A stretch of DNA of 64,000 nt. Origin: Vitellaria paradoxa. Lineage: Eukaryota > Streptophyta > Magnoliopsida > Ericales > Sapotaceae. Made by a program: the position numbers and the translations under genes. This document shows, piece after piece, positions 11,126-22,263 of the stretch. Each line of letters starts with the position of its first letter. The stretch's first letter is position 1. The stretch is taken from positions 22,093,752 to 22,157,751 of the forward strand of contig CM034237.1 of NCBI GenBank assembly GCA_019916065.1. The letters run 5' to 3'. Under the pieces are notes generated by a model. It was not told the DNA's origin. It searched no databases and saw only the letters and a list, made by a program, of their open reading frames with translations.

Positions 11126-14100
11126 GCATGTTATGGCGTGTTTCAATTCAAAAGATTATCCACAAGCAAGACATGGTAAGATTCAATTCGAAAGCTTATT
11201 CCCGAACATATTTCTGGTAGAGTTTATTCTAAAGTTTAATCCTGAGCAAGAATGAGAGTCTACTCCCGAGCACATTTTGGTCGGGTTCTCTACAAAAGCT
11301 AATTCCCGAGGTCCATCTTGCTCGGCTCATCTTGGAAGGCTTATTCCCGACCATATTAAGGTCGGGTTATTAACAAAAGCATGTCCGAACCAAATTCTGG
11401 TTGGGTTATTTACAAAAGCCAGTTCACCAGTCTATTTTGGTTAATTTCACTACAAAAAGTATATTCTTTTGGCTTGGTTCATTTCAAAAAGCTAATTCCC
11501 GAGCATGTTTTGGCTCGGGTCATCTCAAAAGCATTTTCCTGAGGTTGTTTAACTCGGTTTATATTAGAAAGCTATGTCTCGACCTTATTCAGGTATGGTT
11601 GTCTTCAAGAGCATTTTCCTGAGATCATTTCTGAAAGCTATTTCTCAAGCATATTCGAAAAGCATATTGTGATGGCTGGATTCAATTTGAAAGCATATTA
11701 TCAAGCGCTTTATGGTGAGATTCAATTCAAAAGCCTATCTACGAGTATAAGCATATTCCCGAGCATATTTCTGTAAAGTTTATTGCAAAAGGCTAATTCC
11801 CAACCATGAGGAAATCCCATGCCGAGCATGTCCATAGTATGCAGAGCATATTGAAAGGTATAAAGCTATATAGAGCATATTCTTCCTCAAGCATTGTTCA
11901 AGCAAGTTCTTCCCCAGAGGAAAGTTATCCCGAGCAAATGAAGGACTAAAGCATACCCGAGCACGGCCACTCTCCTCTAGCAAAGTTCAACTCAAAACCC
12001 GAGCTCGGTTCTCCTACAGCAAGGTTAAAGTATATCTCGAGCTCGGCTATCTATCCCTAGCATGGTGTAAAATATATCTCGAGCTCGGCTCTATATCCCA
12101 AACGTGGTTTAAAGAATCTTGAGCTCGACTCTCTCTAGCGAAGTCTAATGCTCCCCCGAGCTCGGCTCTCTCTCTCCAGTAACGTCTAAAGCGCATCTGA
12201 GCTCAGCTCTCTGCCGAAAGTTTAAAGTGCACTCGAGCTCGGCTTACTCCAGCAAAGCATGGTTTTCCCGAGCAAAGTTTAAGGTATACCTTTTGCTCGG
12301 CTTTTTCTCTCCAGCTAAGTCTAACACTCCCCCGAGCTCGGCTGTTTCCCTCGAGTAACATATAAAGCATATACCAAACCATGGTCTTCCCGAGCAAAGT
12401 TCAACACATATTAGAAGCTCAGCTTCCTTTCCCGAGCATGATTTAAGGGCACATCATGAGGTCGGCTGCATCCTCCCTAAGCAGAGCATCACTGAGTAAA
12501 TTAAAACACATCTCTAAGTGAGGTAACAACTATGTAAAACTAGCCCCGAGCAAAGCGTCTCTCCTCAAGCAATGTTATTTGTCATTAAAGGTATCCTGAA
12601 CAGAGTGAAGGTATTCCTAGATGAGGTTATTACTCTGCAAAAGTATTCCCGAGCAAAATTTTCGAAGGAAGTTATTTTGAAGGAGTAACTTATTTATGTT
12701 GAAACGAAACTACAGTTAGCATATCCGAGGGAAAAAGTCTAAAAAAGTGATGAAGATGAGCTTATTTTGAAATTTTGACCATAACAAACCACCATAGGTA
12801 ATTTGGTCACATAGATCTCGAAAAAATACATGAAATAGACACCAAGATCACCTAAATCGGACACCCGAGCAGAAAGTTATGACCATCTAAAGTTTTCACA
12901 TTATAAAGCCCAATCTAGTTTGGTTTTCTCTCTTCTTCTACCACCGTTAGTACCACTGAGAGTATTTGCAACCCAGCATATCACATTTCACTAATTTCTC
13001 TCACCTTTTTTTTATAATTGAGCCCTGATTACGTTCAAATAAAGTTATCAAAGCCTTGATTTTGGCTCCTTGATCGAGCAAACGGTGAATTCAAAGTTAC
13101 ATCCTTATTTATGGATGCTCAGCTTCTTTCATATGAAGTTTTAGCTGGAGCGTTAAATTATTCTCAATGTACTTGTCATCCCCAGCGACAGCCAAAGTTG
13201 ATGAAGAGCAACAACCGAGTGACTTCGTTCCCGAGCAGCTTGGAAGAAACCTATGCTGATCGAGCAACTTTTGTATGGCCGAACAACTTGTGGCCGAGCA
13301 GCTTGAAAGAAACCTGTGCCGAGCAACTTTCTGTGGCCGAACAGCTTTTGGCCGAGCAACTTGCATGCCGAGCATCTTATATGCAAATTTTACATGTAAA
13401 GTAAGTAAGGCTTCTTATACAGGTAAGGACCTGATTTTTGTATTTCAAGCTCCCATATCTATTCCTCATGCAAGCTTCGCCAAGCACATCCAATAGAATG
13501 AGATGAACAAACTGGACGGATAGTTTTAAGATTACGTGAGATGTTTCGGAATTCAATGGCGAACACTGAGAATAACTTCAACTCCTTGTGTTACCAACAT
13601 AAATGTCCATTTATTATACTGGAAGATTGATCGGTCAGTAGTTAGCACAAGATCAAATTCATTAATTGTTTTAGTACAAGATCAAATCTGAAGGGGAAAG
13701 AAAGAAGGGGGCTTGCACAGTTACGCAAGGCTTTCAACTCTATATACATATATACATAGATAGGTTCATTATTACATACATGTATTGCCCTCGCAAAGAT
13801 TGCCTAACCCATAAGTATGGTCGAGGGTAGCCCCAACCTATGGCAAACTGACATTGGGACAAGTCGGTCGATCGCTCTGCTGAAGACACATCATTTCTTC
13901 AAGATAATTACCTCTTCTTCGTCTGTTACGCAGTCAAAGCTGACCGTCTATTGCGGCTCAAATGCCAAATGGTTTTTGAAGAACTATTCAGAGCTATATT
14001 AAGCCTACCAGCGCAATAAAAGTAAACTAAGGTTCTCGGATTAACATCCGTACTATGTCGAACAATCCTGCAAACAAAAGGTTATTCAAGATAGAATCAA

Positions 14101-14451
14101 ATCATATCGTTCAAGTTCGATTCTTGAATTCTTTAGAGTTCGATAATCAGGCTCAAGCTCGTCTCGTCTTACTTGACTTAGGAAGGTTAGGTGCATCAAT
14201 ACATGTGAGGTAGTAAAGGTACTTTCATTACAATATTACAAGCATGATTCTATCTTTACATCTCATAAAAAGCATAAACCGTTTATACTGTTGTTGAAGT
14301 ATATCTATGCAATGCTACATACTTCCACTATTGATGAATTTCAATTTTTGAGCACATATTAGTTATTTTGAATATGGAAAGGGTAAAAGTTTATAAGTTT
14401 TATTCTACTCTGCTTGGGTAATAAATTATCCCAACCAGAGTGGGGGCATAA
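11126..14451. other. LARD-like element interior, degenerate repeat field and 3' part
   Basis: From 11126 to about 12480 there are dozens of diverged CCCGAGCA and GAGCTCGG motifs at irregular spacing. A further cluster at 13220-13375 makes a short Glu-Gln-Leu-rich frame (13111-13404) that is low-complexity, not a recognised protein. The element ends in a purine-rich tract (AGAGTGGGGGCATA, about 14438-14451) that serves as the polypurine tract next to the 3' LTR. Confidence 0.65.
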
Positions 14452-14965
14452 TGTGAGGCATAAAACTAGCTTGCCCGACCACAAGAATGGTCCGCCGACC
14501 ATAAATAGCACCCCCCGAACAAGGGGTGTATTCTAGTTAAATGAGGACTAAATAGTTTACTAGTTACGTTGTATAGTTACTTTATGTACTATACTTTCAC
14601 ACAGCTCCCGAAGCTTACATCATCTGACATTTAATATTAGCCACCCACTTTCACTTTAAGTCACATCAAGATAAAGTGATAGTCAAATCAACAAAAAGCA
14701 AGACAGACACTCCATCTATAAATACCAAAAACTAAGACAATGTAAGGGTTCTTCTTTCGACTCATTTTTCTCTGATCTTCTTCTCTCTCTCTTTGTTTAC
14801 ATGAGCTTATTATTTATACGATTTACTGACTTAAGCATCGGAGTGTCCTTAGTCGGGGACCAACTCCGACCGCTTTATTTCACTATTTTTTGGCTTGCAG
14901 ACAATCTCCATGGACAAGGGAGAGAATAGGTCAACGGAGAAGAGGGTAAAAATTATTGCCGAACA
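14452..14965 (+). repeat. 3' LTR of the LARD-like element
   Basis: It is 514 bp, TG...CA, and nearly identical to 7896-8422, with TATA-like TATAAATA at about 14717. It is followed by the target duplication TATTA at 14966-14970. Confidence 0.85.
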
Positions 14966-14970
14966 TATTA

Positions 14971-15158
14971 TATATGCGATTGGAGCCAAAATTTCTCAAC
15001 TTCTTATTATTAGAACTTCTTATATGAACACTAACTTATGTACTAGTTGGGAGATCCCACTTTGTAACTAATTTTTGTCATAAAAAAGTACACCCTTAAG
15101 ATTATGTATATATTTCTCATTAATCTAAATTATACTTAATTACAAAAAAAAAAAAAAA
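14971..15158 (+). mobile_element. 3' tail of the split LINE with poly(A)
   Basis: This resumes the LINE interrupted at 7895. It contains a TTGGGAGATCCCACTTTG segment and the 3' untranslated tail, and ends in about 15 A residues (about 15144-15158). The tail resembles the 3' ends of the LINEs ending at 22263 and, on the minus strand, at 20058. Confidence 0.7.
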
Positions 15159-15175
15159 TCATTCCAATATATATG

Positions 15176-16506
15176 CCTTGTGGCGTTTGAATTTGATGTT
15201 AAAAAACAAATTACATACATTTTTTATAAATCATTGTTTAAATCTATGTAAATTCAAAACTATTTTAGTATTACCGATATCTTTCCTTTGAAAAATATTA
15301 ATATTCAAATCCAGTTATAAATTAAAATCTGAATTTTTATTAAAATATTTACATAATATATCTTATTTAACTTTTCATAAATATGTAAGGCATTAAAATG
15401 ATTTAAAAATATTTTTATACTTCAATAATATTAAAATGATAGATCTTAATGAATTATTGAAAATAAATTATTAAAGACATTTTGAATGCTTTACATGTTT
15501 AAGATAAACAAATAATCTATATTATGTATATATCTTTGATTATGTCATTATTCTTATTGGTTAGTGTTTAATGTTAGTAATATTTTTAAAATAAAGAATG
15601 TGATTGTAATATTCAAATGATATAAGATTTACCAGTTTAAAATATTTTCTTTTTCTTTTTCAATCTTTTTTGGGTGACAGTGAATATTTTAAATTAATTT
15701 TGGGTATTTAATTAATAATCTATGAAAAGTGTTATTCTCAGTTTAATTTTTAATTAATTACAATAAATATATTTTTCATAATACTGTTTTCTCTCTAATT
15801 TTTTTTTTCTTAAGTTTATGTCCCCTCTCTTTCCCACAAACAACATTATTTTTCTTGCTTTTAATTTCGAACCGATTCATTACTCATTTTTTGGGTTTGT
15901 TAAGTCCCTTATCAGAAATCCTACATCCCGTTTCTGCTCATGTGTCGTGCTTGTTTCATGCGAACGGGGGAGTGAAATGGAAGCAAGCTGAAAACGATTT
16001 TGATATTAGTCTGGTGATAATTCTACCTGAATTATTAAATTTTAATATAATAATTTATTATTTATAAATTTTTAATGTAAAAAATAAGAATTATTAATTT
16101 TTATCTTTTATACTTAAGATAAAAATTATTTATACTTTCTCGATTTAAAAACTTACAAATGTATTCTTTATATTTTAAGTTAAAATGAAGTTATAAATAG
16201 CGTTAAATTTTTAAGTGAAAAGGTAAAAATATTTATTAAAAATTAAATAAAGTCAATGAGTTTAAATACAATTTGTATACTTTGAAAAATGCTGAAAAAT
16301 TTTGAAAATATTTAAAAACCTCTGAAAATTATTTACTTTTTATCTTACTGTACAAATTATGGGTTTATAAATTATTTCCAGTTATCTCACTTATCTCACG
16401 TTTTGTCATTCCAAATGTATCTTTATGAGTCAAAATTATTATTTTAGTAATTTTTTAATATTTTCACTTAAATAAAAATACGACGGATGCAATCATTCAC
16501 TCTAAA
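15176..16506. other. AT-rich intergenic DNA
   Basis: No gene, RNA or clear repeat is supported. The open frame at 15855-16067 has no recognisable motif. Confidence 0.5.
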
Positions 16507-16650
16507 GGATTGTTTGTATTCCTAAATTTTTTTAAAAAAATTCAAAAGTTTCAAATTCCTTTAATTAAATTTCATCATGTGTTATTTTTACATTATATTT
16601 ATACTAATTTTTTATTTTTTAAATTTTTTTTTAAATTTCAAACGCTCCCT
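16507..16650. mobile_element. MITE-like element
   Basis: The left end GGATTGTTTGTATTCC and the reverse-complemented right end AGGGAGCGTTTGAAAT form imperfect inverted repeats around an AT-rich core. The core contains the shared AATTAAATTTCATCATGTG motif found in the other small elements of this window. Confidence 0.4.
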
Positions 16651-18982
16651 AAGTTTAAGGGATTAAAAAAAAAAAAAAAGGAAATGTCAATATATTTAGA
16701 CCGTTTCAGAACAAATTATCGTTGAACTAATGTCAATTTTAACGTTATAAGCCGATTCTTGTGGTGGACAGACAACTCTATTCCATCATCACACGTATTA
16801 ATGGTTCAAAGGCCAAGCTGTCCACGGCAGCCAACCCTATCCATTCAATCTCCTTGAAAGAACAATTGCATTAAAAAAAAAAAAGAAAAGAAAAAAAAAA
16901 TTATAGTAAATAAACTTGATCACAAATTATATGAAATTTTGAAAAATTTTTAGTATTTTATATCTTTTCTAAACAAACAAATGCCGATTATATTTCACAT
17001 ATTTAAAAATGATGACGAATTGTTTATGAATTTTGTTAACAATTTTAGAATCCAAGCTGTAGTTTTTAAACGTTTTTAGAAATTGTAGAATAAAACGAGA
17101 ATATTTAAATATATGCACTTTATTTTATTTTTCTTTCAAAATTAAGAAATTTTCTTTTAAAAATTGGTAAGATAACATGGAATGCATTTTAAGCTTATTA
17201 TATTTGCGTATGTGTGAATAATCTTATATATCAAAAAAAAAAAAAAAACTTAAGAGTAGTAAAAGAAAAAAAATAGTGACACGCTAATTTCTTTGAATAT
17301 ATTCTTCTACTCATATTTTTGATAATGAATTTTATACGAGTGATTGGCTATTAAAATCAAATAAGGTATCATTGATATCAAACAAGAAGTAAATAGTTAA
17401 GATTATGAAATTTTTTATTTTTTCAATTGAATACTTTAGCAAATTTCACTTTCTGTATTTTTTATTTTAAAATATTAATTTAATATTTTTATGAATTATT
17501 AGTTATCAATTAATCCACAAATTATTCTTAAATTTTTTTAATAAATTTAAATAACAGATTATAATTTATCATTTTTTCTAATCATGCTGAATATTTTTTG
17601 AATTTTGAATTTTTAATTAGACGAAAATTTTCTAAATCATGCAGTTTGCTAATGAATCGGTACTTGTAAGGTAAATTGCTGCAATCGACAATCGACAAAC
17701 AAGTCAGTATTCAGTTATTTTATTTTATTTTATTTTTCTATTTTTTTTCACGGTTCCACCTTGGGCGAGGGCGAAAGGAAAAAGAAAAACAGTAGGTCTT
17801 TGTTGGGTTGGATGGAAAATTGAAGGGGGAAAGGAAGGGGAGCAAAATCCTTCATTTTTATTATTTGATTGGAAAAAAATGGAAAAAATTGAAAAGAAGA
17901 TATAAAATGAGGTAGAAAAATAAAAGTGGGATCCACGCAATTTTGTTCTTTCAAATTTGAGAGGACAAGAGAACAGCACAAATGAGAGAGAGAAAAATGT
18001 GTAATAAAAAATTTAAAAAGTGAAATCTATTTTTTTAATAAAATTTTTAATTCATAAAATAAAAAATAAGTTGTAATATATGCATATATATATATATATA
18101 TATAGGTCACTTTTATTTTCTATATCATTTTTATTTTTTCTTACTTTTTCGTTTAACCAAATACATTTTCCTTCTCGTACTTTTCCACTTAATTAAACAC
18201 CCCCTCTCACTTTCCTTTATTTTTCTTATCCTCCTCTCCTCTAACCTCTCCCTTCTCCCTTCTCCCATACTTCTTTTCTACCAAACACTTTATGTGGAAA
18301 GAAAGTCAATCGTCAGTCTTTTTCCTTTTTTCCTCTATTTTCTTTGACGCAAGGCGATAATAACAAGACATAAGAAAGACAGCAGATGTGAAAGGAAAAA
18401 AATCAGTCGTCAGTCTTCTTTTTTATTTTCTTTCACGCTAGCCGAGAACATAGAAGACAAAAAAATAGTAGAAAGGAATGGAAGACATTTACTGGAAAAT
18501 CAGTCGTCGGTCTTCTTTTCTATTTTCTTTCCCGTCAGTCCTATTTAGTCTATACAAATTTATTAATTTTTAATTATTTTTTATATTTTTTTAATTAAAA
18601 TTTAACACGTATCATTTTTATATATTTTTTTATTTTTATTATATTTTTTATTAAAATTTGACCAATCAAACGGATAAAAGACAAAAGAAAAAGTAGATGC
18701 GAAAGAAAAAAAGTCAGTCGTCGGTCTTTTTAGTCTGTGTCCTTTCACGTGTGTTGGAGCTTTTTGGAATTTAAAAAAAAAATTAAAATGATTTTAAAGG
18801 TGAAAAAAAATAAAAAAATTATTAATATTTTTATACTATTTTAATTAAATTTCATCCGATTATATTTTTATATCAATTTTTTCCATTATATATATATATA
18901 TTTTTACCATTCAATCACGATTAAGGGCAAAAAAAAAAAGATGTGAAAGGGAAAAAAGAAAAACACGTGTACAACTGGCCCA
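16651..18982. other. AT-rich intergenic DNA with repeated TCAGTCGTCAGTC motif
   Basis: No gene is supported. Four copies of a (G/A)TCA(G/A)TCGTC(A/G)GTCTT motif, each followed by a T-rich run and a TTTC-CG segment, occur at about 18304, 18403, 18502 and 18714. Two more are near 3150 and 3803. A (TA)n tract lies at about 18088-18105. A partial copy of the dispersed block (ACACGTGTACAACTGGCCC) sits at about 18964. Confidence 0.55.
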
Positions 18983-19100
18983 AAGGCAAAGAACGGCACA
19001 ACAAGAGGGCTCTTCCATTCGGACAAAGAGTCAACAAAAGCCAAGTGGGCTCATCCATTGAGCAAGCAAAGCACAACAAAAAGAGCAAACACCAGATGCC

Positions 19101-20057
19101 ATGGCAAGGGTTGCACATGGGTTGGAAGTGCTTAAGGCTGGTTCAATAAATTCATTAGAAGACTCTACTCCAAAACTACGTCTGTGTTCGGGTAAATTGA
19201 GAAATAACAGCAGGTATGAGCACCACTTTGCTGTTAAGGAAGTAAAGGAATCGAGAGTACACTCGGGCACATCTGAAGAGAAGCAAAGAGACGAAGACTC
19301 CAAGTATATCCCAGCCTTTTCCTTAGACGTGCAAGCAGAAGGTTCATGCATAGTTGAGGCAAAAGAAGCAACACCGTACATTTCCCCGAGCGGGAACTTT
19401 GCCGCCCAATTAGGAAGTTTTTTGAGTGAGTCAACCAAAGCTAATGCAGCTCCCCGGGTTTCTTCCCCAAAAGACAATTTGAATTTTGACCCAATAGCAA
19501 GTGGCGAGCCCCCCTTTGTCAGCCCATGTACAGCCGTGCAAAGACACAAAGGAGGGAGTAAAAGTCCAGCGGGTAAAGACCTAAAACTTGAGTTGGGTCA
19601 AAGTACACTGCACGAGGCCACCAATTCACCTACTATTCTGCCCAAACATGATGTAGTGTCCGAAGCAAGTGACCAATCTGTCAAGGCCGAGAGATATGGT
19701 GGGACCATTTCTACTAATTGGGGTGCAGCTGTGCAAAGCAACAAAGAAGAAGGCCTCTCGGGTAGGTATACAAACTCAAATGCAGCCGTGCAAAAAGGGG
19801 ATGGTGGGCCCGGTTTTGAATTGGAACTAGAGAAGTCTTCCTCCTCAAGGCATGAGTTGAATTCCAAGGCAAATGCACGTGGTGGGGCCCCTCTTGTTCA
19901 GCCGAATACAATTAATCAACCCAAGAATGAAGTTGCCGAAGCAAGCCAATTCTCGGGTACATCCTCCACGTTATCAAGCCAAGGGGTCCACGTTACAAAA
20001 GGTGCCGAGCCAAGTAAGTTATCTTGGTCTACTTTATTTGGTGCACAAGACCAAGTT
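19101..20057 (+). pseudogene. LINE ORF1, N-terminal part, interrupted by a nested LINE
   Basis: An open frame from ATG 19101 gives 319 residues before the nested insertion at 20058. This part is Ser/Gly/Glu-rich with no folded domain that I recognise. It ends SWSTLFGAQDQV, a motif commonly seen just before the DUF4283 region in plant LINE ORF1 proteins. The second half resumes at 20958 in the same frame, because the inserted LINE plus one target copy is exactly 900 bp. Without the insertion ORF1 would be about 687 residues. The last codons of the apparent frame (20058-20114) come from the poly-T of the nested LINE and are not part of it. Start choice is the first in-frame ATG; another could be used. 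Confidence 0.7.
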
Positions 20058-20943
20058 TTTTTTTTTTTTTTGATAATTAAGAATATTTTGATTAATGAGA
20101 ATAATTATGTTTAATATTTTGGATGTATTTTCCCGTGAAACAAAATTACAACTAGTTAGTGGATTCCCTAACTATCAAGCAAGCTAGAATTTATATCAAC
20201 TAATTTGATATGTTTTTGAGAGAGCTTGATCCTAACTTCTTATTCAACTTTTTGCATAATAGCGACCATGGATGATGATTGCCCCTTGAATATTCTTTTG
20301 TTTCTTTCTTCTCACTGTTTGATACACTAAGTTAGCCCAAGCAAGTTTGTAGAGTATGTTGCTAGGGTGCTTTCCACTAAATTTACCTATGGCCCAAGTG
20401 ACTTCAAGTTTCCAAGATTGTGAGGGTTTGACAATGGAGCATTTGTGTAAAATGCCAGCCCTCAAAGCAGCCGCAAATGAGCACTTGAAGAAGAGGTGAT
20501 CCATGGTTTCAAGATCACTACCACAAAGTACACAAGTGGGGTCTATGTTCATACTCCAACCAATCATTCTATCCATTGTATATAATCTTTTCTTTATAGC
20601 AAGCCAAATTATAAAACTATGCCGGGGGATGTGGTGGGTAAACCAAATCAAATGGTGCCAAAGTATCTTTTGACTTCTTTCTCGGATTGCATTCCATGTA
20701 GTAGCCACCCCATATGTCCAATTCCTTGACACATTCCAAATGAACTTGTCTTCAAGGTTGGTGCTTGGCAAGTAGTTGGGTGGATGTTCAAGTATTATCT
20801 CCCTTAATTCCCATGTACTCTAGTAGGGTCACTTCTACTTCCCATTTTGAATAATTTGGCTAACTCTTGCATCTCTAGTCAATCCGGCATGATAGGCTAT
20901 ATATCCTTTGCCCATATTTAGGAATCAAAGGCCCAAGAGGAAT
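20058..20943 (-). mobile_element. 5'-truncated LINE nested in ORF1, antisense
   Basis: The insertion starts with 15 or more T residues, which is the poly(A) tail read on the opposite strand. It is flanked by an exact 14-bp target duplication, CACAAGACCAAGTT (20044-20057 and 20944-20957). Such duplications and 5' truncation are typical of target-primed reverse transcription. It contains only the last part of ORF2 (see 20244-20771). Confidence 0.9.
20244..20771 (-). pseudogene. LINE ORF2 C-terminus (zf-RVT domain)
   Basis: This open frame of 175 residues is the end of a plant LINE ORF2. It contains HSFIIWLAIKKRLYTMDRM, followed by the zinc-binding signature CVLCGSDLETMDHLFFKC (Cys-X2-Cys ... 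His ... Cys), characteristic of zf-RVT. The catalytic reverse transcriptase and endonuclease regions are missing because the element is 5' truncated, so it cannot act alone. The first Met is internal to the original protein: upstream codons (to about 20900) continue the family pattern but hold stops. It is closely related to the broken relic at 7571-7690. Confidence 0.8.
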
Positions 20944-20957
20944 CACAAGACCAAGTT

Positions 20958-22064
20958 ATGCCTTCCAAGCCTAGACACTTTAATATTGAATTAGAAGGTA
21001 ATGAATTAAAAGTCCCATTAGAAATTTCAAAGCAAGGTTATATGCATTGGGATTATGCTCTTGTTGGCTATTTTTTTGATAAATGGAATTCCTTTCATTA
21101 TATAATAACATGGGCAAAGAAAATGTGGGTAGAAAAGCTAAAGGAGATAGTCTCTCTTGACAATGGATTTTACATTTTTAATTTCAGGAATGAGGAAGAT
21201 GTGAAAGAAATTTTGGAAGAGAGTCCATATTATTGTGGAAATCGGCTCATACTCATTAAAAAATGGCACCCCGACATGCAATTAACTAAAGAGGAATTCT
21301 CGTCCATTCCTATTTGGGTTAAATTCTACAATGTTCCACTTGAGCTTTGGTCAAATGAAGGATTAAGTTATGTGGCAAGTGTGATTGGCAAGCCTCTATT
21401 CCTTGATAAGTATACACAAGATAAGACAAGGCTTACTTTTGCAAGAATTTGCATTGAAGTTGAAGTGGAGAAAGATATCCTTAAGTCCTTCAAGCTAAAC
21501 CTAGGATATGGTAGCCCATTTGAAATAAAAGTAGAAGTCCCTTGGAGCCCAAAAAGATGCGAAGATTGCAAAACCTTTGGTCATTCCAAAATGGCTTGCC
21601 CGCTCAAACCTAAACATGACACAAAGCCTACCAAGCAAGAATGGAAGGTAAAGAAGCAAAATGAAGAGAATGAATGGCAAGAAGTGAAAAAGAACAAATA
21701 TAGAAGCTCTCCAACACCAAAGATGAGGGAAAAAGAGACATGGCAATCCTCTTCCAATATTTTTGAAGTTCTACAATCATGTCAAGACGATGAGTATCAA
21801 GGAGGTGAAGAAGATGACAAACCAAATGAAGGAGAAGAAGCAAAGTCCCAACAAGTCACTAACACTCCAAAACCGAACAATTTGAAGGAAGATGAAGAAT
21901 TAATCAAGCAAGAGCCGAAGCAAGCATCCTCAACATCAAACTCCTCTCATGATTGGAAGAAGAAGCAATTATTGGACAGCATCCAAAAGCTCAATATAGC
22001 CAAGGCACAAGCACTTGCAATCAAAGAATCAAATTTCAAGGCCAACAAAAAAGTGAAAAAATGA
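20958..22064 (+). pseudogene. LINE ORF1, DUF4283 and zinc-knuckle part
   Basis: This 368-residue frame is the C-terminal part of LINE ORF1, which in plants binds element RNA. Residues about 30-130 match the DUF4283 pattern (ALVGYF, then FYIFNFRNEEDVKEIL and IPIWVKFYNVPLELWS). A zinc knuckle follows at C201-X2-C204-X4-H209-X4-C214, then a charged Lys/Glu-rich tail to residue 368. The ATG at 20958 directly follows the target duplication of the nested LINE. It is an internal Met of the original ORF1, in frame with 19101-20057. No stop or frameshift is seen in this half, so the interruption looks young relative to decay. Confidence 0.8.
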
Positions 22065-22263
22065 AGTTATAAGTGAGATTTATTTTGCTAATCTATCCAC
22101 TTGGATTGTAAGTGGTATTACTAATGGATAGGCTAGATGGTCTTGTACTTTGGATCCCTGTATATGGGGTGTGTACCCTTAGGGGTTAGTCTTGAGCTTG
22201 TTGTAAATCTAATTTTTTTGGTAATATAATAAACGCTTAACTACAAAAAAAAAAAAAAAAAAA

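Larger units (their letters stand above)
7896..14965 (+). mobile_element. Non-coding LTR retrotransposon (LARD-like), 7.07 kb
   Basis: Two near-identical LTRs (7896-8422 and 14452-14965), each beginning TG and ending CA, bound the element, and TATTA flanks both sides (7891-7895 and 14966-14970). A primer-binding-like site follows the left LTR and a purine tract precedes the right one, giving plus orientation. The 6-kb interior has no gag, protease, reverse transcriptase or integrase in any frame. Instead it holds 110-bp repeats, 42-bp repeats and a long field of CCGAGCA/GCTCGG motifs. This fits a large retrotransposon derivative mobilised in trans. Derivation from a Tat-clade gypsy element, which often carries tandem repeats, is only inference. 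The LTRs differ by roughly nine substitutions and one 13-bp duplication, so insertion was fairly recent. Confidence 0.85.
18983..22263 (+). mobile_element. LINE carrying ORF1 only, with poly(A) tail
   Basis: The element has a plus-strand ORF1 (19101-20057 continuing at 20958-22064), a short 3' untranslated region and a 19-base A tract (22245-22263). No ORF2 (endonuclease and reverse transcriptase) lies between the ORF1 stop and the tail; only 180 bp separate them. It is therefore an ORF1-only derivative that would need ORF2 supplied in trans. The 5' boundary is approximate: similarity to the dispersed block ends near 18983. I did not find a clean target duplication. Confidence 0.7.

Noticed and set aside
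13111..13404. 97-residue plus-strand frame with Glu-Gln-Leu repeats
   Set aside because: Produced by clustered CCGAGCAACTT motifs of the LARD-like element; overlapping minus-strand frames are equally open.
19031..19549. 172-residue minus-strand open frame
   Set aside because: It is the antisense shadow of the LINE ORF1 frame starting at 19101.
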